A stretch of 64,000 bases of DNA from Cheiracanthium punctorium (lineage: Eukaryota; Arthropoda; Arachnida; Araneae; Cheiracanthiidae), in the NCBI GenBank assembly GCA_038373885.1, contig JAWZYV010013008.1, forward strand, positions 186,001 to 250,000, read 5' to 3'. Positions 1-11,945 of this stretch are shown one piece after another. The translations under genes were made by a program, and so were the position numbers. Under the pieces are notes generated by a model. It saw only the letters and a list, made by a program, of their open reading frames with translations. It did no database searches and was not told the DNA's origin. How positions within the stretch are numbered: position 1 is the stretch's first letter; every line of letters begins with the position of its first letter.

Positions 1-311
1 GTGAATTAATTTTGAGGCATCAGATAAATCCCACAACACGCCAAGCTTAAAACAAACAATTATTCTCCAATGCATGCATTATGCATTGTCAGCATAACAG
101 CTGGCCCGTCCGGTGGAAGAGGAAAGAAATGTTTACTTTAAAAGAAATGAATTCCTCTCTCTCTCCCTCCTCTGCCGTTGACCTAGACCTTCCAAACAGT
201 CGTTTATTTATTTAATAATGTTCCTCTTTCTAAATTGAAAACATTGTTTATATTAAATCGTAGGTTCTTATTTGGCTTCCTAAATCATAGGCGTTAGCAT
301 CACGCAAACGC

Positions 312-344
<33 letters not shown>

Positions 345-1387
345 GGAAGTGTGCGTGGGGGAGCGCGCACATAGCATAATTCTAATGTAAAAATAGGTAT
401 GTTTCTTTAAGTTAAAAAAAAAAAAAAAAGGTTTTGGAATGAATGGTTTTCCAAACAAAGTTCCGGGGGGCACACGCCCCCCGTCCACCCACCCCCCTCT
501 GCCCGACGATATGCTTATGTCTCAACTTAGCAGTAAAGTACTTTTAAATAGTCTATGAGAAGTAGGGAAGGAAGAGTTCTTAATTTAACACTATAACTGG
601 ATTTAAGCCATCAATAGTTGTCAAAACTGCTGAACTAATGCATTGTGCAAGTAGTATTTGTATTTAAAAATTATTTTTAAGCATTATAATTATGTGAAAC
701 TAAGGTTTTTTGTACCCTAGTTGTTGGCAGGTATATAACTAGTCAGCTTTCCCCTCCTCCCTCTCCCATTTGTTAGGAGAGAGAAAAGTAAATGAGATCG
801 CATTCAGCAGATTTTTAATGGGAACATATATGGCCTAAATTTTTTGAAATATCTATGTATTTTTGTTAGTGTTAACTTTTTAAAGTTACAGGATAGATTT
901 TATTGTCTGATGTAAGAGAAAAGTTGAAATTACTTTTAACAGTTTGGATATATATTTCTTTTGCTGTGCCATATTCTGTGTTCTTGGGTTATTTTATAAT
1001 GAATTGTGGTAAATCTATGGAAGCTTGAAATATTTAATGACATTCTGGAATTTCATGAGAGACAGTTCATAAAAAATCAGGCAATTCTCCCCCCCCCCCT
1101 AGAAATTACATTGCATTCACTTTCAAAAGAATAAAATAAAATTGTTTTGTAAAGCTAGGATTTCGTCTTGACTGTAGATTTTGTAAAATTGATTAAGATC
1201 ATCCTTTAAATAATGATAACCTCTGTTTCATTATTGAATGTTCTGCATCTAAAATTGCACATAAATGTTTATGAATTTTAATTTTTAAAGATAATAAAAA
1301 TTATAATTTAAATAAAAATATTTTAATAAATAATTGTAACATATATATTGTTGATATAAAATAATTGTAATATATATATATATATAT
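1..1387. other. AT-rich noncoding sequence, part of a dispersed repeat
   Basis: I see no gene here. The first ~250 bases resemble 50930-51230: both have an 'aagcttaaaacaaacaatt' stretch, then an 'acagctgg' segment, then 'aaatgtttacttt' and a 'ttatttatttaat' stretch in the same order. The window therefore probably opens inside another copy of the repeat described at 49912-51499. Homopolymer runs (T at ~317-343, A at ~415-429) and a (TA)n tract at ~1371-1387 are present. Reading frames across them are low-complexity artefacts. Confidence 0.5.
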
Positions 1388-1566
1388 CAGAGGCGTAGCC
1401 AAGGGGGGGGTTAGGGGGGTCATAACCCCCCCCCCCCCAATGAGGAATTTTTTACCATACAAAATGTATATTCTTCACTACATTATCACACACACGTATA
1501 CATATATATGAGTTGTAGTAGTCATAACCCCGCCCCCCCCATGAAAAATTTCTGGCTACGCCCCTG
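1388..1566. mobile_element. hAT-type MITE
   Basis: The ends are inverted copies: CAGAGGCGTAGCCA on the left and TGGCTACGCCCCTG on the right (one mismatch). The flanks are AT repeats (atatatat / aatatata), which fit an 8-bp target duplication but are too simple to prove it. The interior has C/G-rich runs of 8-12 bases and no reading frame. CAG-starting ends with 8-bp duplications are typical of hAT elements. Non-autonomous status is seen directly; the superfamily is inferred. Confidence 0.75.
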
Positions 1567-1567
1567 A

Positions 1568-1589
<22 letters not shown>

Positions 1590-1599
<10 letters not shown>

Positions 1600-2340
1600 G
1601 GCATCACGCGCTTCAACTTTGCTCGAAGTCGAAATTACGTTCACGCACTTTTCCTCTTTTTTCATATTTGTGTATTCTCATCCCTGTTTATAGAACGATC
1701 ATCGGCAAGCGGCAGAGCAGCGAAACAATGTTAGCCTCTCAAAGGAAAATACTGCACCTCGTTATAATAATTAGCGCTCTTGCGCCCTCTGATGATGCAA
1801 AGCGTAAGCAGCTCCCTCGCCACGTGCGCACGCATGCGAAAAATAAAAAATTAATGATTATGATTCACAGCGCCATCTTACAGGCAAATTTCATTTTGCT
1901 CTTGTACAATGCATCGATAATCGTCCTATATGATTGTCCCAGTTTTTTTTCTTTCAGTTTCAACATCGGTGTTGCCAGATCGAGAAAATTTTCAGCTATA
2001 TATGAGGAATAGGGGAAAAGGGTAGGAAAAGCCTTCACAGTGCCGTTTGTGAGGTAAAAGGCAACCAATCGGCCGGTTCAGCGTAATGTTACAGTGCGTT
2101 TGTGAACCAAAACTGACCAATAGGTTTGCTAGCTCAGTTCATGGAAGAAGTAGATTTGGTCGAAACTGCATTAGGCATTTGGAAATGGGGGAAATTTTAT
2201 TTCTTGGGAGGAAATTTTTAGGGAATTCATTTATAATTCTTCTGCCATGGCAACTTGCAACACTGTAGATCTCGTGGTTATCATCTCGTGGTACACGTCG
2301 AATTATATAGTGTTAAACAAGCTTAACATAATTTTTCTGG
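1590..2340. other. No gene seen; region upstream of the pogo transposase
   Basis: This stretch is less AT-rich than its surroundings and contains an open frame of 114 codons (1668-2012) with no domain I recognise. It may be the 5' part of the pogo element that codes from 2341. I searched it for the left terminal repeat expected from the right end at 4017 and did not find one, so the element seems 5'-truncated or diverged. Confidence 0.4.
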
Positions 2341-3615
2341 ATGGCTCCTAAAAGGCATAAAAGTTACACCGCTAGTTTTAAATTTAACGTAATTTCTCGT
2401 GCTGAGGAAATTGGAAATAGAGCAGCAGCTCGAGAATTTGAAGTGGATGAACGCTGCCTACGACGATGGAGGACCGAAAAGTCAGAACTCCAAAATATGC
2501 CACAGCATAAACGTGCTAAACGCAGTGGTACTGTAAAATGGCCAATTCTTGAAGACGACCTTGAAAAGTGGATAAAGGAGTAAAGAGTAAAAGGAATGGC
2601 AATTTCGACTGTAAAAATTCGCTTACAAGCGAAGCTTATGGCACAACAATTGGATATAAAGGACTTCAAAGGAGGACCCTGCTGGTGCAGCAGATTCATG
2701 AAAAGAAAGAAAATTTCTGTGTGTACCAGAACAACGGCTGGACAACAACTACCAACGGACTGGCAAGAAAAAAAATCATCCTTTTTGGAATACGTAAGAA
2801 ATAATATTCAATAGAATAAACTTCTTCTATCACAAATAATAAATATGGATGAAACTCCGTTAGCTTTTGACTCTCCTGCCAACAGAACTTTTGATAAAAC
2901 TGGTGCGAAAACTGTATCCGTGCTTACAACGGGACATGAGAAAACATCTTTCACATGCGTGCTAGCTTGTGCCGCAAATGGTGACAAGCTAAAGCCAATT
3001 ATAATATTTAAAAGGAAAACAATTCCTAAGGGAGATTTTTCTAATAACATAGTTATTTGTGCAAATGAGAAGGGATGGATGAACGAAACAATCATGCATG
3101 AGTGGCTGCAAAAAATTTGGCAGTGTCGTAAAGGATCCTTTTTTCAACCAAAAGGATTGCTGATTATGGATTCCATGCGTTCTCATTTGTTAGAATCAGT
3201 GAAAAATAGATGTCAGAAATTGTCTACAACCGTAGCAATAATTCCCGGCAGATTGACGAAGATATTACAGCCGTCAGATTTGTCTGTAAATAAAGCATTC
3301 AAAGCTGAAGTCCGAAAACTGTGGGAATCTTGGATGAGTGAAGGATTATACACTTACACCAAAAGCGGCAAAATGCGACGAACATCTTACGAAGAGGTTG
3401 CGAAATGGGTTGAAAGTGCATGGAGGTCTGTAAAAATATCGTCGATAGTTTCAGGATTCAGAGAAGCTGAAATCATAACTCAAGATAATAAATCTATGAT
3501 ACCCCCAGATAATGATTTTGACGTTGTCGCAGACTTGGATCTTGATTTAGATCAGGATATGCTAAATTTATTTAATTCTGATACGGAAGATTCAGACTTT
3601 GGCGGCTTCACATAA
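2341..3615 (+). pseudogene. pogo-type DDE transposase with BrkDBD-like N-terminus, two in-frame stops
   Basis: One reading frame runs the whole length, broken only by TAA at 2581 and TAG at 2812. Residues 1-60 (SYTASFKFNVISRAEEIGN, then REFEVDERCLRRWR) match the Brinker-type helix-turn-helix found in pogo/POGK-like proteins. The catalytic core follows: MDETPLAF holds the first Asp, LLIMDSMRSHL the second, and ILQPSDLSVNKAFK the third-Asp block. It ends in an acidic tail (DSDTEDSDFGG). The role would be cut-and-paste transposition at TA sites. Apart from the two nonsense codons the frame is intact, so inactivation is fairly recent. The first stop falls right after the DNA-binding domain. A more decayed relative lies at 24.4-25.1 kb, and the right terminus is at 4017. 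Alternative: a domesticated POGK-like gene, which I reject because of the stops and the terminal repeat. Confidence 0.88.
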
Positions 3616-3987
3616 TGTAAATTTTGATTTCTCTTAGCAAAAGTAAAATTTGAAATTTTCATCTTTCATTCATTTTGTTTTTTCTTTGTTGGATCCTTTT
3701 TCGCAGTAACATAGTATCAGTGTTACGTATATATGGACTTCTTTAACGGATAATTATCAAAATTCATGAACGTAAGTACATTTTCATATTTCTTACTTAA
3801 TAATTTATTTTTATATTATGATTTTATTTCATTTTTTTCTCTTAAATGAAATGTCATACATCATGACACAGAGCAAAATTTTCCAACTGTGAGGTTCAAG
3901 GTCATGTGCATGCAATTTAATTTAGTGCGGCGTTTACGCCAATGCAGCGTTTCTGTACAGTTTTAATTTTTCTTGGCCTGTTTTCTT

Positions 3988-4019
3988 CGAGTGCGGCGTT
4001 TCTTCCGGAAATTATGGTA
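3988..4019. repeat. Right terminal repeat of the pogo element, followed by TA
   Basis: The sequence gcggcgtttcttccggaaat, then tatgg, then TA, is the inverted form of the termini found at 49912 and 51499 (CCGTAATTTATGGAAGAAAC). This ties the transposase pseudogene at 2341-3615 to the non-autonomous element at 49.9-51.5 kb. A subterminal variant (gtgcggcgtttacgcc) occurs at ~3927-3942. Confidence 0.7.
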
Positions 4020-4106
4020 TACTTAAGAACCAGTCAGGATCTCAGACTTTAACCAAATTGCTTATGAAGTTCGTTATCTCCAAACTTAACCTGCTTCAAT
4101 GTTCTT

Positions 4107-4253
4107 AGGGATGTTGTGACCATTTTGCTAACAGTTTCTCCATCAAATGCTCTTAAAGAATGTGTCTTTTCTGCATTAAAGAATACTTTAGGAGAGAAAT
4201 ACCTATCAATGGAACAAAAAACTATTGAAAATAGGCTTATAATTTGTGCATAA
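4107..4253 (+). pseudogene. hAT transposase C-terminal dimerisation fragment
   Basis: A frame ending in TAA at 4251 reads DVVTILLTVSPSNALKECVF, then SALKNTLGEKYLSMEQ and so on. It has the spacing of the hAT C-terminal motif (serine, alanine, a charged pair, FSA, then a basic helix). The usual ER pair is replaced by KE. No other part of a hAT transposase is visible nearby and no termini were found, so this is a scrap. The assignment rests on pattern only. Confidence 0.55.
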
Positions 4254-5163
4254 AATTGTGATGGAATGACACTATCCTACCAAGACGACCAAATTTGATT
4301 TAAAAAATGACACATTCTTCTGTAATTTAGTTAATAAATGCTATGAATAATATTTTGTCTGTTTTCAGATATAGTGTTTGGAGATAAATGTATATGCTAT
4401 TGCTATATAAATGATGCCATAAGCTTAAAATTCCCAACCATTTATATTTCTTGGTTATCAGAACTTGCACCTTGCATTAGTCACTTAAAAATAGATTTTC
4501 TTTTTAAAATGTATTTAATTATCTCTATGTTATCTATTATTACCACTCACTCCGTCTCTCTATATATACAGTAGATATGCTCTAAAACTTCAGTACAAGC
4601 AAATAAAATAGATATCAACTATGTGCATACTTATAGCCAATGTGCTAAAGATTGCGATAAGTACTGGCTCCTAGATGAAATTGATTTAGGAGCCAGTGGC
4701 CACTACGTAAAAATGGGAATCTTCAGCATTAGTTTGTGCACAGATGTGTATTTATAAAATAGGTGGTTACTCATACTTTAATATATCTTTAAGCAAGTAA
4801 TTAAATTTTCTCTTAAAACTATTTGTGGATAATACTAGCTAAAGGGGTTTGTTGTTATTCAGACCAATGGTCACTTGGCCCACACGCTATTCAGATGATT
4901 GTTTTGCTTTTCTCTTTATAATGTTTTGTGTATAAGAAAAGTAAAATGATTTTGAGAAAACTATTAAAACACATTTTTAGCATAAACCAAGCAACCTTGA
5001 AATGTTTTTAAACAAGATAAACTATTTAAAAGTTATAATTAAAAAAAGCTGTAATGCAAATTTTTAAACTTGATGCTTTGGGCTTTTTACTTTAAGGGTC
5101 TAAATATACATTCAATTTCAAATGAAGCCTTAGTATATTACTAGTTTAAAAATTTAAATATAT
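4254..5163. other. AT-rich noncoding sequence
   Basis: No exon, element terminus or structured repeat could be supported. An open frame of 66 codons at 4374-4574 follows a tttgtctgttttcag acceptor-like string, but its product is hydrophobic low-complexity and resembles nothing I know. Confidence 0.5.
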
Positions 5164-5566
5164 AGGGTGGTTATAATTAAATTTCCCCTGTAAACAACAT
5201 TCTGTAGCTGAAACGGGTGAGCATATTGCCACCAACATTAGCATACAGACTGTTCACAAGATTAACTCAAGGAAGCTTTTTTAAGTTTATTTCAAAAAAT
5301 GTCCACTGGGTGGCTCTTTGCATGGTGAAATTAGCTCAAAAAATGACCCAATTAATAAATGTCTAGAAGCTATTGAATAAATGTTAAAATCCTTTATACA
5401 TTTCAAAATGGGCATTTTTTAATTTCTTTCCCCCCCCCCTTCCACCTCCCCGAAATTCCTTGAGCACATCTCGTATAGTCTAAATACCAAATTGAATTAA
5501 AATCTGTTCTCCTTTTTTTGGGGGGGGGGAATCTTGTTTATAGAGTAAGTTTAATTATAACCACCT
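5164..5566. mobile_element. Tc1/mariner-like MITE
   Basis: The ends are inverted: AGGGTGGTTATAATTAAA on the left and TTTAATTATAACCACCT on the right (the right end has one G fewer). The 400-bp interior has no coding sequence and carries C9 and G9 runs. The termini and the TA-rich flank suit the Tc1/mariner/pogo class. The exact superfamily is inferred. Confidence 0.78.
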
Positions 5567-6465
5567 GAATGGGCTGAATAGCTTGTTGGCTAATGGCACT
5601 GTTGGTCAAAATAGCCACTGTTTGTGTTGGAGACCATGCTTGGCGAGGCTTTCTAAAGGTAAAACATTACCATCTTTCGGCAGTGCACTTTTGTCTGCAC
5701 TCTGTGAATCTACAAGATCATCTCTAAGACTAATACAAGTAGTTTCGTTTTCGCAGTTCTCTGGGTATGCTTGGATGTTTCACTAATTTTTACTTTTGTA
5801 CCAAGATTAATTTTAGGAGTCAGGGGTGGCCTACTTGGTTTCCTGGAATATGAGCCATGCTTACTTTTGGCCTTTTTAAAATACTGTCTAACGTTGGCAT
5901 CCCTAGGTAGAATTTAACTCATTCTAGAAAAATGACCATATCCCCTGCATTAGTCAGCATACCAGTAAATTTGATGATAAACCATATTTAAGTTTATTAT
6001 TCTCTGGTCTATCCTCTAATGCTCGAAAAACCGATGATCATGGTAATGGTTAGAAAATTGTATATATTGTAATGACTGTGTAATAATCAATGGCTGATAA
6101 TAAGTTAATAGTGCAAGATGGAAGTTATAGCCCACTTTTAAAATTACTTTATCATTTAAAGAGTTAAACTTGAGCAAAGGAAAAAAAATGTTTCATGTTA
6201 CTTCACATACAACTTCTTCCTGCCATTGAAGTTTATCACTAACTATCACTGCTACTGATATTTTTGAAGACAATTAATACATAAATGATTAAATAAACAA
6301 AATATTTTTTAATTAATCGTATTAATATCAGTAATTATTATAAATAAACAAATGCATGCTTACTTTTTATGGGGGATTTGGCTTGATGTGATAATTAAAG
6401 AAGAAAGAAACTGAAATTAATCATTTTATTTGATTATAGCAATTTAGAAACAACTAAAAAGGGGC
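5567..6465. other. Noncoding sequence
   Basis: AT-rich, with short open frames only (for example 67 codons at 5583-5786) and no recognisable domain. I see nothing more in it. Confidence 0.5.
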
Positions 6466-6468
6466 TAC

Positions 6469-6615
6469 TTAGCCTTCATAATCATCACTAAGAAAATCGC
6501 AGCTTGATCAGTCAAACCAGATTTCTCCTCTGTATCATCAAAGGTTGTAGTTACTTTACTTTTTTTGAATGTTTTCTTGAAGGCGACTGTGGAAACTCTT
6601 AATCTTCTTTGAAAT
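6469..6615 (-). pseudogene. Possible C-terminal scrap of a pogo transposase
   Basis: Read on the minus strand, the segment gives KKSKVTTTFDDTEEKSG, then after a small frame slip DFLSDDYEG and a stop. The acidic, Asp/Ser-rich ending is the kind seen at the C-terminus of the BrkDBD pogo protein at 2341-3615 (DSDTEDSDFGG). No catalytic motif is present, so this is a weak call. Confidence 0.3.
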
Positions 6616-6628
6616 GAACATGTATTTA

Positions 6629-7490
6629 GAATCATTCTTTGGCATTTTTACCTGCACTATGCAAAATTAGCCCTTCTGTACAAATTAAATGTCTTTAGAT
6701 GGATATAGTTTTTCGATATGGGATTAATATGAGAAATTTTAATTTAATTAGTATGCTTACTGCTATCCTATTGTTTGAAATAAATTCAAGAATTTTATGA
6801 TTACATTAGCTTAGTTATAACTTGTCAGCTATGAAAATAAGTTACAAAATCAGTGATAAATTGATTGGTTGATGAGCAATGCTAAAGAATGTACGACGAT
6901 GTATTCTTTGGCGTATTTACCTGCACTAAGTAAAACTAGCCCTTCATTACAAATGAAATTTCTTTAGATGGACATGAATATGTTTTTCGATGTTTGATTA
7001 ATGGTAGAAATCTGGTTTTTGATTTCTATGCTTACTGCTATGGTATTGTTTGAAATAAATAGCATCTTTTGAAAGGAAACGTGAATTAAAAATTAAAAAC
7101 TATATGTCTGATTAATGCAAGAAATTCCATTTCTAATTTGTATGCTTACAGCTATCGTATTATTTGAAATAAACTGCATCTTTTGAAAGGGAACGTGCAT
7201 TAAAAATTAAAAACTGCATGTAGTGGCTCATCAATTTAAATTTTAAAAGAAATTTGAACATTTTATGATTACATTAGGATAGTTATCATGTAAGCTATCA
7301 AAATAAGTTAAGAAAAACAGTTATGTTTTCGAACATTGCTAAAGAATTAACATGACGCATTCTTTGGCGTTTCTACCTATGCTAATTTTAAACTAATTTT
7401 TAACTTTGTATATTTTATGGTTACATTAGCTTAGTTATAGTGTAAGCTATCAAAACAAGTTGCAAAATCACTTATAAATTGATTGATTGA
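6629..7490. repeat. Degenerate tandem repeat, units of ~270-460 bp
   Basis: The phrase 'cattctttggc(a/g)ttt' followed by 'acctgcacta' recurs at about 6632, 6901 and 7361. 'gcttactgctat' with 'ttgtttgaaataaa' recurs at about 6757, 7030 and 7143. 'gattacattagcttagttata' recurs at about 6800, 7270 and 7421. The order is partly shuffled by internal deletions. There is no coding content, and the function is unknown. Confidence 0.7.
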
Positions 7491-8202
7491 GCTTAAGTAT
7501 TTTTAAAATCAAGACCAACAAATGGTAAAGAATTGTAGCACAGTTAAACTGCTCAAATTCAAACTTCCAAACTTAAATTTCTATAATCAAGACAAAAGTC
7601 AGCCTTAAAATAATCCAGTTAGTTCAACACAAACTGAAATTTAAATAACGACTTTATTAGGTATGTTAAAAAATAACATCTTTCTGTTGTGTATAACTGT
7701 TTTATTTTTCATTTCCATCTTTTTTTTTTTTTTTTTTCAATTCAAGGAAGGTAAATCCATTTTTTTATAACAACTTTATCTGATTATTATGATTTTTTTT
7801 ATGATTCATATTACAGGATTTCTATAATCCAAAATCTGTACAGTCCCAGTGATTCCTGATTTGGGAAATTTTATTATGCCCCTTTTTCAAGTTAAAGTAG
7901 GATACGCTGAACAATAGAACTAGCAACAGAATTTTAATTAGAAACATAATAATAGTCAAATCGACAAGTATGAAAGTATTGTCAATGTGTCTGACACAAG
8001 AAATTGCAGACCCTTAAGAACTTCTCTTTGAAATAGTGCACATAAATATCGCAAAAAAATTACCTATAGCAGGTTTAATTTTTGGATATTTTTAAATATT
8101 AAATCCAATAACCTAGTAATGGTATTCTAAAAGCCAGTTTTTGTTCAAGCATAGTGTCATGAAGTTTTTGATATATTTATCTCTTATTGTGTTTCTTTTT
8201 AG
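7491..8202. other. Probable intron sequence upstream of the host terminal exon
   Basis: AT-rich with T and A runs. It ends in a good acceptor, 'ctcttattgtgtttcttttt' followed by AG at 8201-8202. I could not identify an upstream exon of the same gene within the window, so the intron is at least this long. Confidence 0.5.
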
Positions 8203-8304
8203 GAACTTTTGAAGCAATTTTACAGTAAAGGTGAACGTTCAGTAGAAGAAACAGCAAAAGTTTTAGGATTTGCTCTTCCAGACAGTCCAAAGAATGAAAC
8301 TTGA
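8203..8304 (+). CDS. Terminal coding exon of an unidentified host gene
   Basis: A polypyrimidine tract plus AG precedes a 34-codon frame starting ELLKQFYSKGERSVEETAKV, continuing LGFALPDSPKNET and ending at TGA (8302-8304). An AATAAA follows 55 bp later. The peptide is amphipathic, Lys/Glu-rich and free of low complexity. Codon use looks ordinary, and nothing similar recurs in the transposons here, which argues for a real exon. I do not recognise the protein family. Earlier exons must lie upstream of or hidden in the window's first 8 kb, with intron phase 0 if the frame shown is right. Alternative: the last exon of an old transposon gene, less likely given the clean acceptor-stop-poly(A) order. 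Confidence 0.6.
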   Translation, partial: ELLKQFYSKGERSVEETAKVLGFALPDSPKNET

Positions 8305-8358
8305 AATTTCATAATTAAAATTATTAATAAGAAATGTTAGATAAGAAAAGTTAGATTA

Positions 8359-8364
8359 AATAAA
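8359..8364 (+). promoter_or_regulatory. Poly(A) signal AATAAA
   Basis: AATAAA lies 55 bp downstream of the stop codon of the exon at 8203-8304, with T-rich sequence immediately after it. The position is right for a short 3' UTR of that gene. Confidence 0.6.
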
Positions 8365-9423
8365 CTTTTTATTTGTTAATTGTATTTTTTATAAATCTGC
8401 CTGTAGTCTTGATAAAAGAATTTTGAATTTTTTATAAATGCTTACAACAGAATGTGCTTCAACATGTTACTTGGACATGCATATATCTTTAAGTTATGTT
8501 GTGTTTCATAAGATTAAATACAAAACCATCATCACATAATAAAAAGTATACTTATTAAATTGGAGAGATGTCTCTTTTATTTAAGGGAAAAACTGTGTGC
8601 ATATTTGTGTTCACTTCTTTTTCAGTGGATCTTGTAACGGTGTTTCTCCGATAAGTAGGTAATTTGTATCCCTTGGGGTTAAATGCTGTATTTCGTCATT
8701 TGTATAAGTACTTTTTACATAAAAGGAATTCTGTAATATAATTCTACAATTTCAGAAAGTATTTATAAAAAAAAAAAGCTGTACATGTACTTCAATAGTT
8801 TTAAATGCTCAAAATGTCACTATTATCCCTTGTCCCCTACCTCATGCACTGATGATTAACAATTTTAGATATAATGACAACCTATTTTTCCAAGTTTTTT
8901 ACCTTCCAATATAAAAACTTATACTCTAAAGTATAAAATGAAAGATCATTCTTGTAAATTCAGTTGAGTTTTATATTTATTCTGGGTTAGTGAATTGTGT
9001 TCCGTAGTTTTGTATCACTACTGTCCACTTGCATAAAACTTCTAATATGACCACCGGGTGGCCAGGTGAAATTTAATAGATCAGTTTAGTAGTGTGAGCC
9101 ATTCTGATTGCTGAGAACAGTAGCATATGTTTTCATTCTCTGTTTTAAAAGTTTACAAGTTACAGAATGGATAGAAACGAGTATGTTTATTACTTGTCAC
9201 TATATATACTATACGCTACTTAAATTTTATTTATTATCATTTTGTCTTGGCATAGCATACTTTTGCCTTGTTAAAAACATTACATTGCATGCTTACTAAG
9301 TGTTGCTTTCTATGCACACAAAAGCATTTTTTGTTATTTTGTCACTACTGTCCCCTCTCAGATCTCTAGCTATTACAATTAGCGAAGATAACAAAATGTT
9401 TCTTTGTTTCTTTTTTTTTATTA

Positions 9424-9615
9424 GTGACTAAAACAGAAGAAACAAAAGATAAAATAAAAGTAAAATTTACTGTTAAGAATAAAATAGTTTCAATTACAGA
9501 GGAATTGATCAGTGAAACCCAATCTCATCTGAATGGTTTTCTAATATGCAGTTATAATCATCACCACCAAGTTAAATCCATGAAGTATTTAAGGGCATCA
9601 CTTAATCTTACTTAA
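9424..9615 (+). other. Possible exon of unknown function
   Basis: A T-rich acceptor-like string (tttctttttttttattag) precedes a 63-codon open frame beginning VTKTEETKDKIKVKFTVKNK and ending LNLT at TAA. Its composition (Lys, Glu, Thr, Ile) is protein-like and not a simple repeat. It lies inside the candidate element bounded at 8639, so it may belong to that transposon rather than to a host gene. I do not recognise the sequence. Confidence 0.25.
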
Positions 9616-11945
9616 GGCGGTCGCATGGCTGCCATCTTGGTTTTACTTACGTCCCCTGCAGGATATTTTTTAATATTTTATTGGAAAAATTACTGTAGGT
9701 TATTCAGCAGACAACTGTCTACATATTCTGCTTTTTATTTTTTACAAAATCTTATAAGAACATAGTTAAATTTCAGTTAAATTTTTGAAAATTCAGTCAG
9801 CTATGATATAAATAGTCAAAAGTACTTTTGAAAATGTTTAAAAAATAAAATAATTTGTTAATAGAGGAAAGTTTAAACTTACTTCCAGTTTTAATTAAAA
9901 TTAGTTTTGAATAATTTAAATCTCAGAAAAGAGGTAGAAAATTTATAAATTCCCAAATGGATTCCTGCGGGTCTAGTAAGAAAAGAGGGGAAGAGTGATG
10001 AATTGAGATTGATGGTATTTCTCACTGCGGGAGGTTCTCAAAGCCAGCAAAGTTTTCTTACCAAAAGTTATTTATTGTTGGTAAAGGCCGTTCAAGTTTC
10101 ACAAAATCAACAAGGGAGAGGTGGGGTGTGTACCGAAGAAAAAATTATTGCATAAAATAAACTTGATTGTTTTATGCCGGTGTACTGAAGAAATTTAGGA
10201 TTAATAAACTTGGTTATTTGTTGATTAGACACTCTTACAGTTGTGTATTATTATTACTGAGCAAGTTGACAAACCGCTGTCATTATTTAAGATGTAGCCG
10301 TGAAACATTCATCTACACTCGTATAGTGGCGAAATATTTTATGTTGTTGGTTTGAACACAGGATTAAAGAGATAATCGTTGCTGATACACACTGAACAGC
10401 GAAAAAGCTAGACAAAAACAGGTTGTATCACAATCACACGCTGTAAAAGAAATACGTCTTGTTCACTCGAAGTGAAGATGACACATATATTAACTGTATA
10501 ATCTTCAATCACACTAGATAGAAAAAACGTGATGGCAAAGAGATCGCTAGGCATTTCTGTTTAAAACTCTAACCAGCACGATGTTACGTATAGTGTCGGG
10601 ATACGTAAATCAGATGAAAATCACACTTTTACGACAGTTTTCTTTATTATACTTCATAACACAATATATATAGCACTTCACACAGTAAAAATCTACAACT
10701 TCTTTCTTCACTTTTAGTACATATATATACATAAAATTCTTGGTTATAAAAAATGATAAAATATAGTTACAAAATAATTAATACGCTAGGTAGGCAGAGG
10801 CACAATCCCCAATGGGAAAGTGCTTGCCCGAACTTCCAATGCAGCTCCTCTCTGCTTGCTAACTTAGAACTGAATGCTCATATTCAAAGATGCACAGCAG
10901 GGTATGTCACGAGGTCAAAATTTTGCTGTTAAGCTATTACGTATATAAGAGAGAAAAACAGAATTCGAAAGACTCTTCTAGAACATTCGATGCATGCAGC
11001 TGCATACAGAGAACCAAAAAAAAAAAAAAAAAAAAAAAAAAACTGCGGTCTGGGAGCAGTGCAATACTGCAAGTTAGGCTTTCATATGAAAAGTGCGAAA
11101 CGTAGACGTGAAGAAAAAAAATAAATAAAACAGATTGCAGCTGCAAGTTTAATTAGCATAGCTGAATGCAGAAAATCGAAATGATTTAAAAGTACGTTAT
11201 TACTTTACAAATGAAATGGTTAAAGAAAATTTGAAAGCTTTAAAAAGAGTTATTGTTAAAAACTTATAATTAATTAAATTTAGAATAGACTATTAGTTTA
11301 AATTTATATTAATTAAGATTTGTAGTAATTTTTTATAAAAAATATGCACGTTGTGTCAATGTGACAGGGTGGTTCCCGGGTCTGCTAATTTTTTCTGACA
11401 AGGAGGGCAAGAGTGACAACAATTCTTACATAAGCTTTAAATGAGAAAGCAATTACAGTGCAGCAACATCAAAAGGCATGAGGCAAGGGCATCTTGCTGT
11501 TACCTCAAAATTTCCAGTGGAGCTAGAAAAGGGGGTCAAGCTCCCCCATACTCTAGGAAGAAGGGAGAAAATTACCACAAGTCAGCACAATATGGTGGGT
11601 TTTTTTTGTCCTCCAAAATTGATCTGAACATACTGAGCCGCCCCCCCTCCCTGCCACCTGCTGTTGTCAGCCAACTACTGAGCACTACTAGAGTGCTGAT
11701 GCAGTGACTATGAAAAGTTGAATACATGTATCAATTCAACTCCTATACATGTTTATTCATATAAATTTGTAGGATTAATAATGCAATTTATTGGGAAGTA
11801 CTTTTTCCTGCGAAATAGCAATGACATATAAAATGTCATAATACCTTATGCAAGCAAAAGGGGGGAGGGGGCTAAAATTTGCTTATTTTTTCCTACATGT
11901 GTGTGTGTGGGGGGGGGTTGCAAAACAACTAAAAATATGCTTATG
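9616..11945. other. Noncoding sequence
   Basis: AT-rich with a poly(A) run at ~11016-11042. No exon, paired terminus or long terminal repeat could be supported. Open frames at 10167-10355, 10890-11105 and 11441-11707 run through homopolymers or lack any recognisable motif. Confidence 0.45.

Noticed and set aside
2364..2699. Minus-strand 111-codon frame over the pogo gene
   Set aside because: Shadow of the plus-strand transposase frame, with no recognisable motif.
9424..9615. Confident host exon
   Set aside because: Acceptor-like sequence and protein-like composition are present, but it lies within a candidate transposon and matches nothing known, so it is listed only at low confidence.
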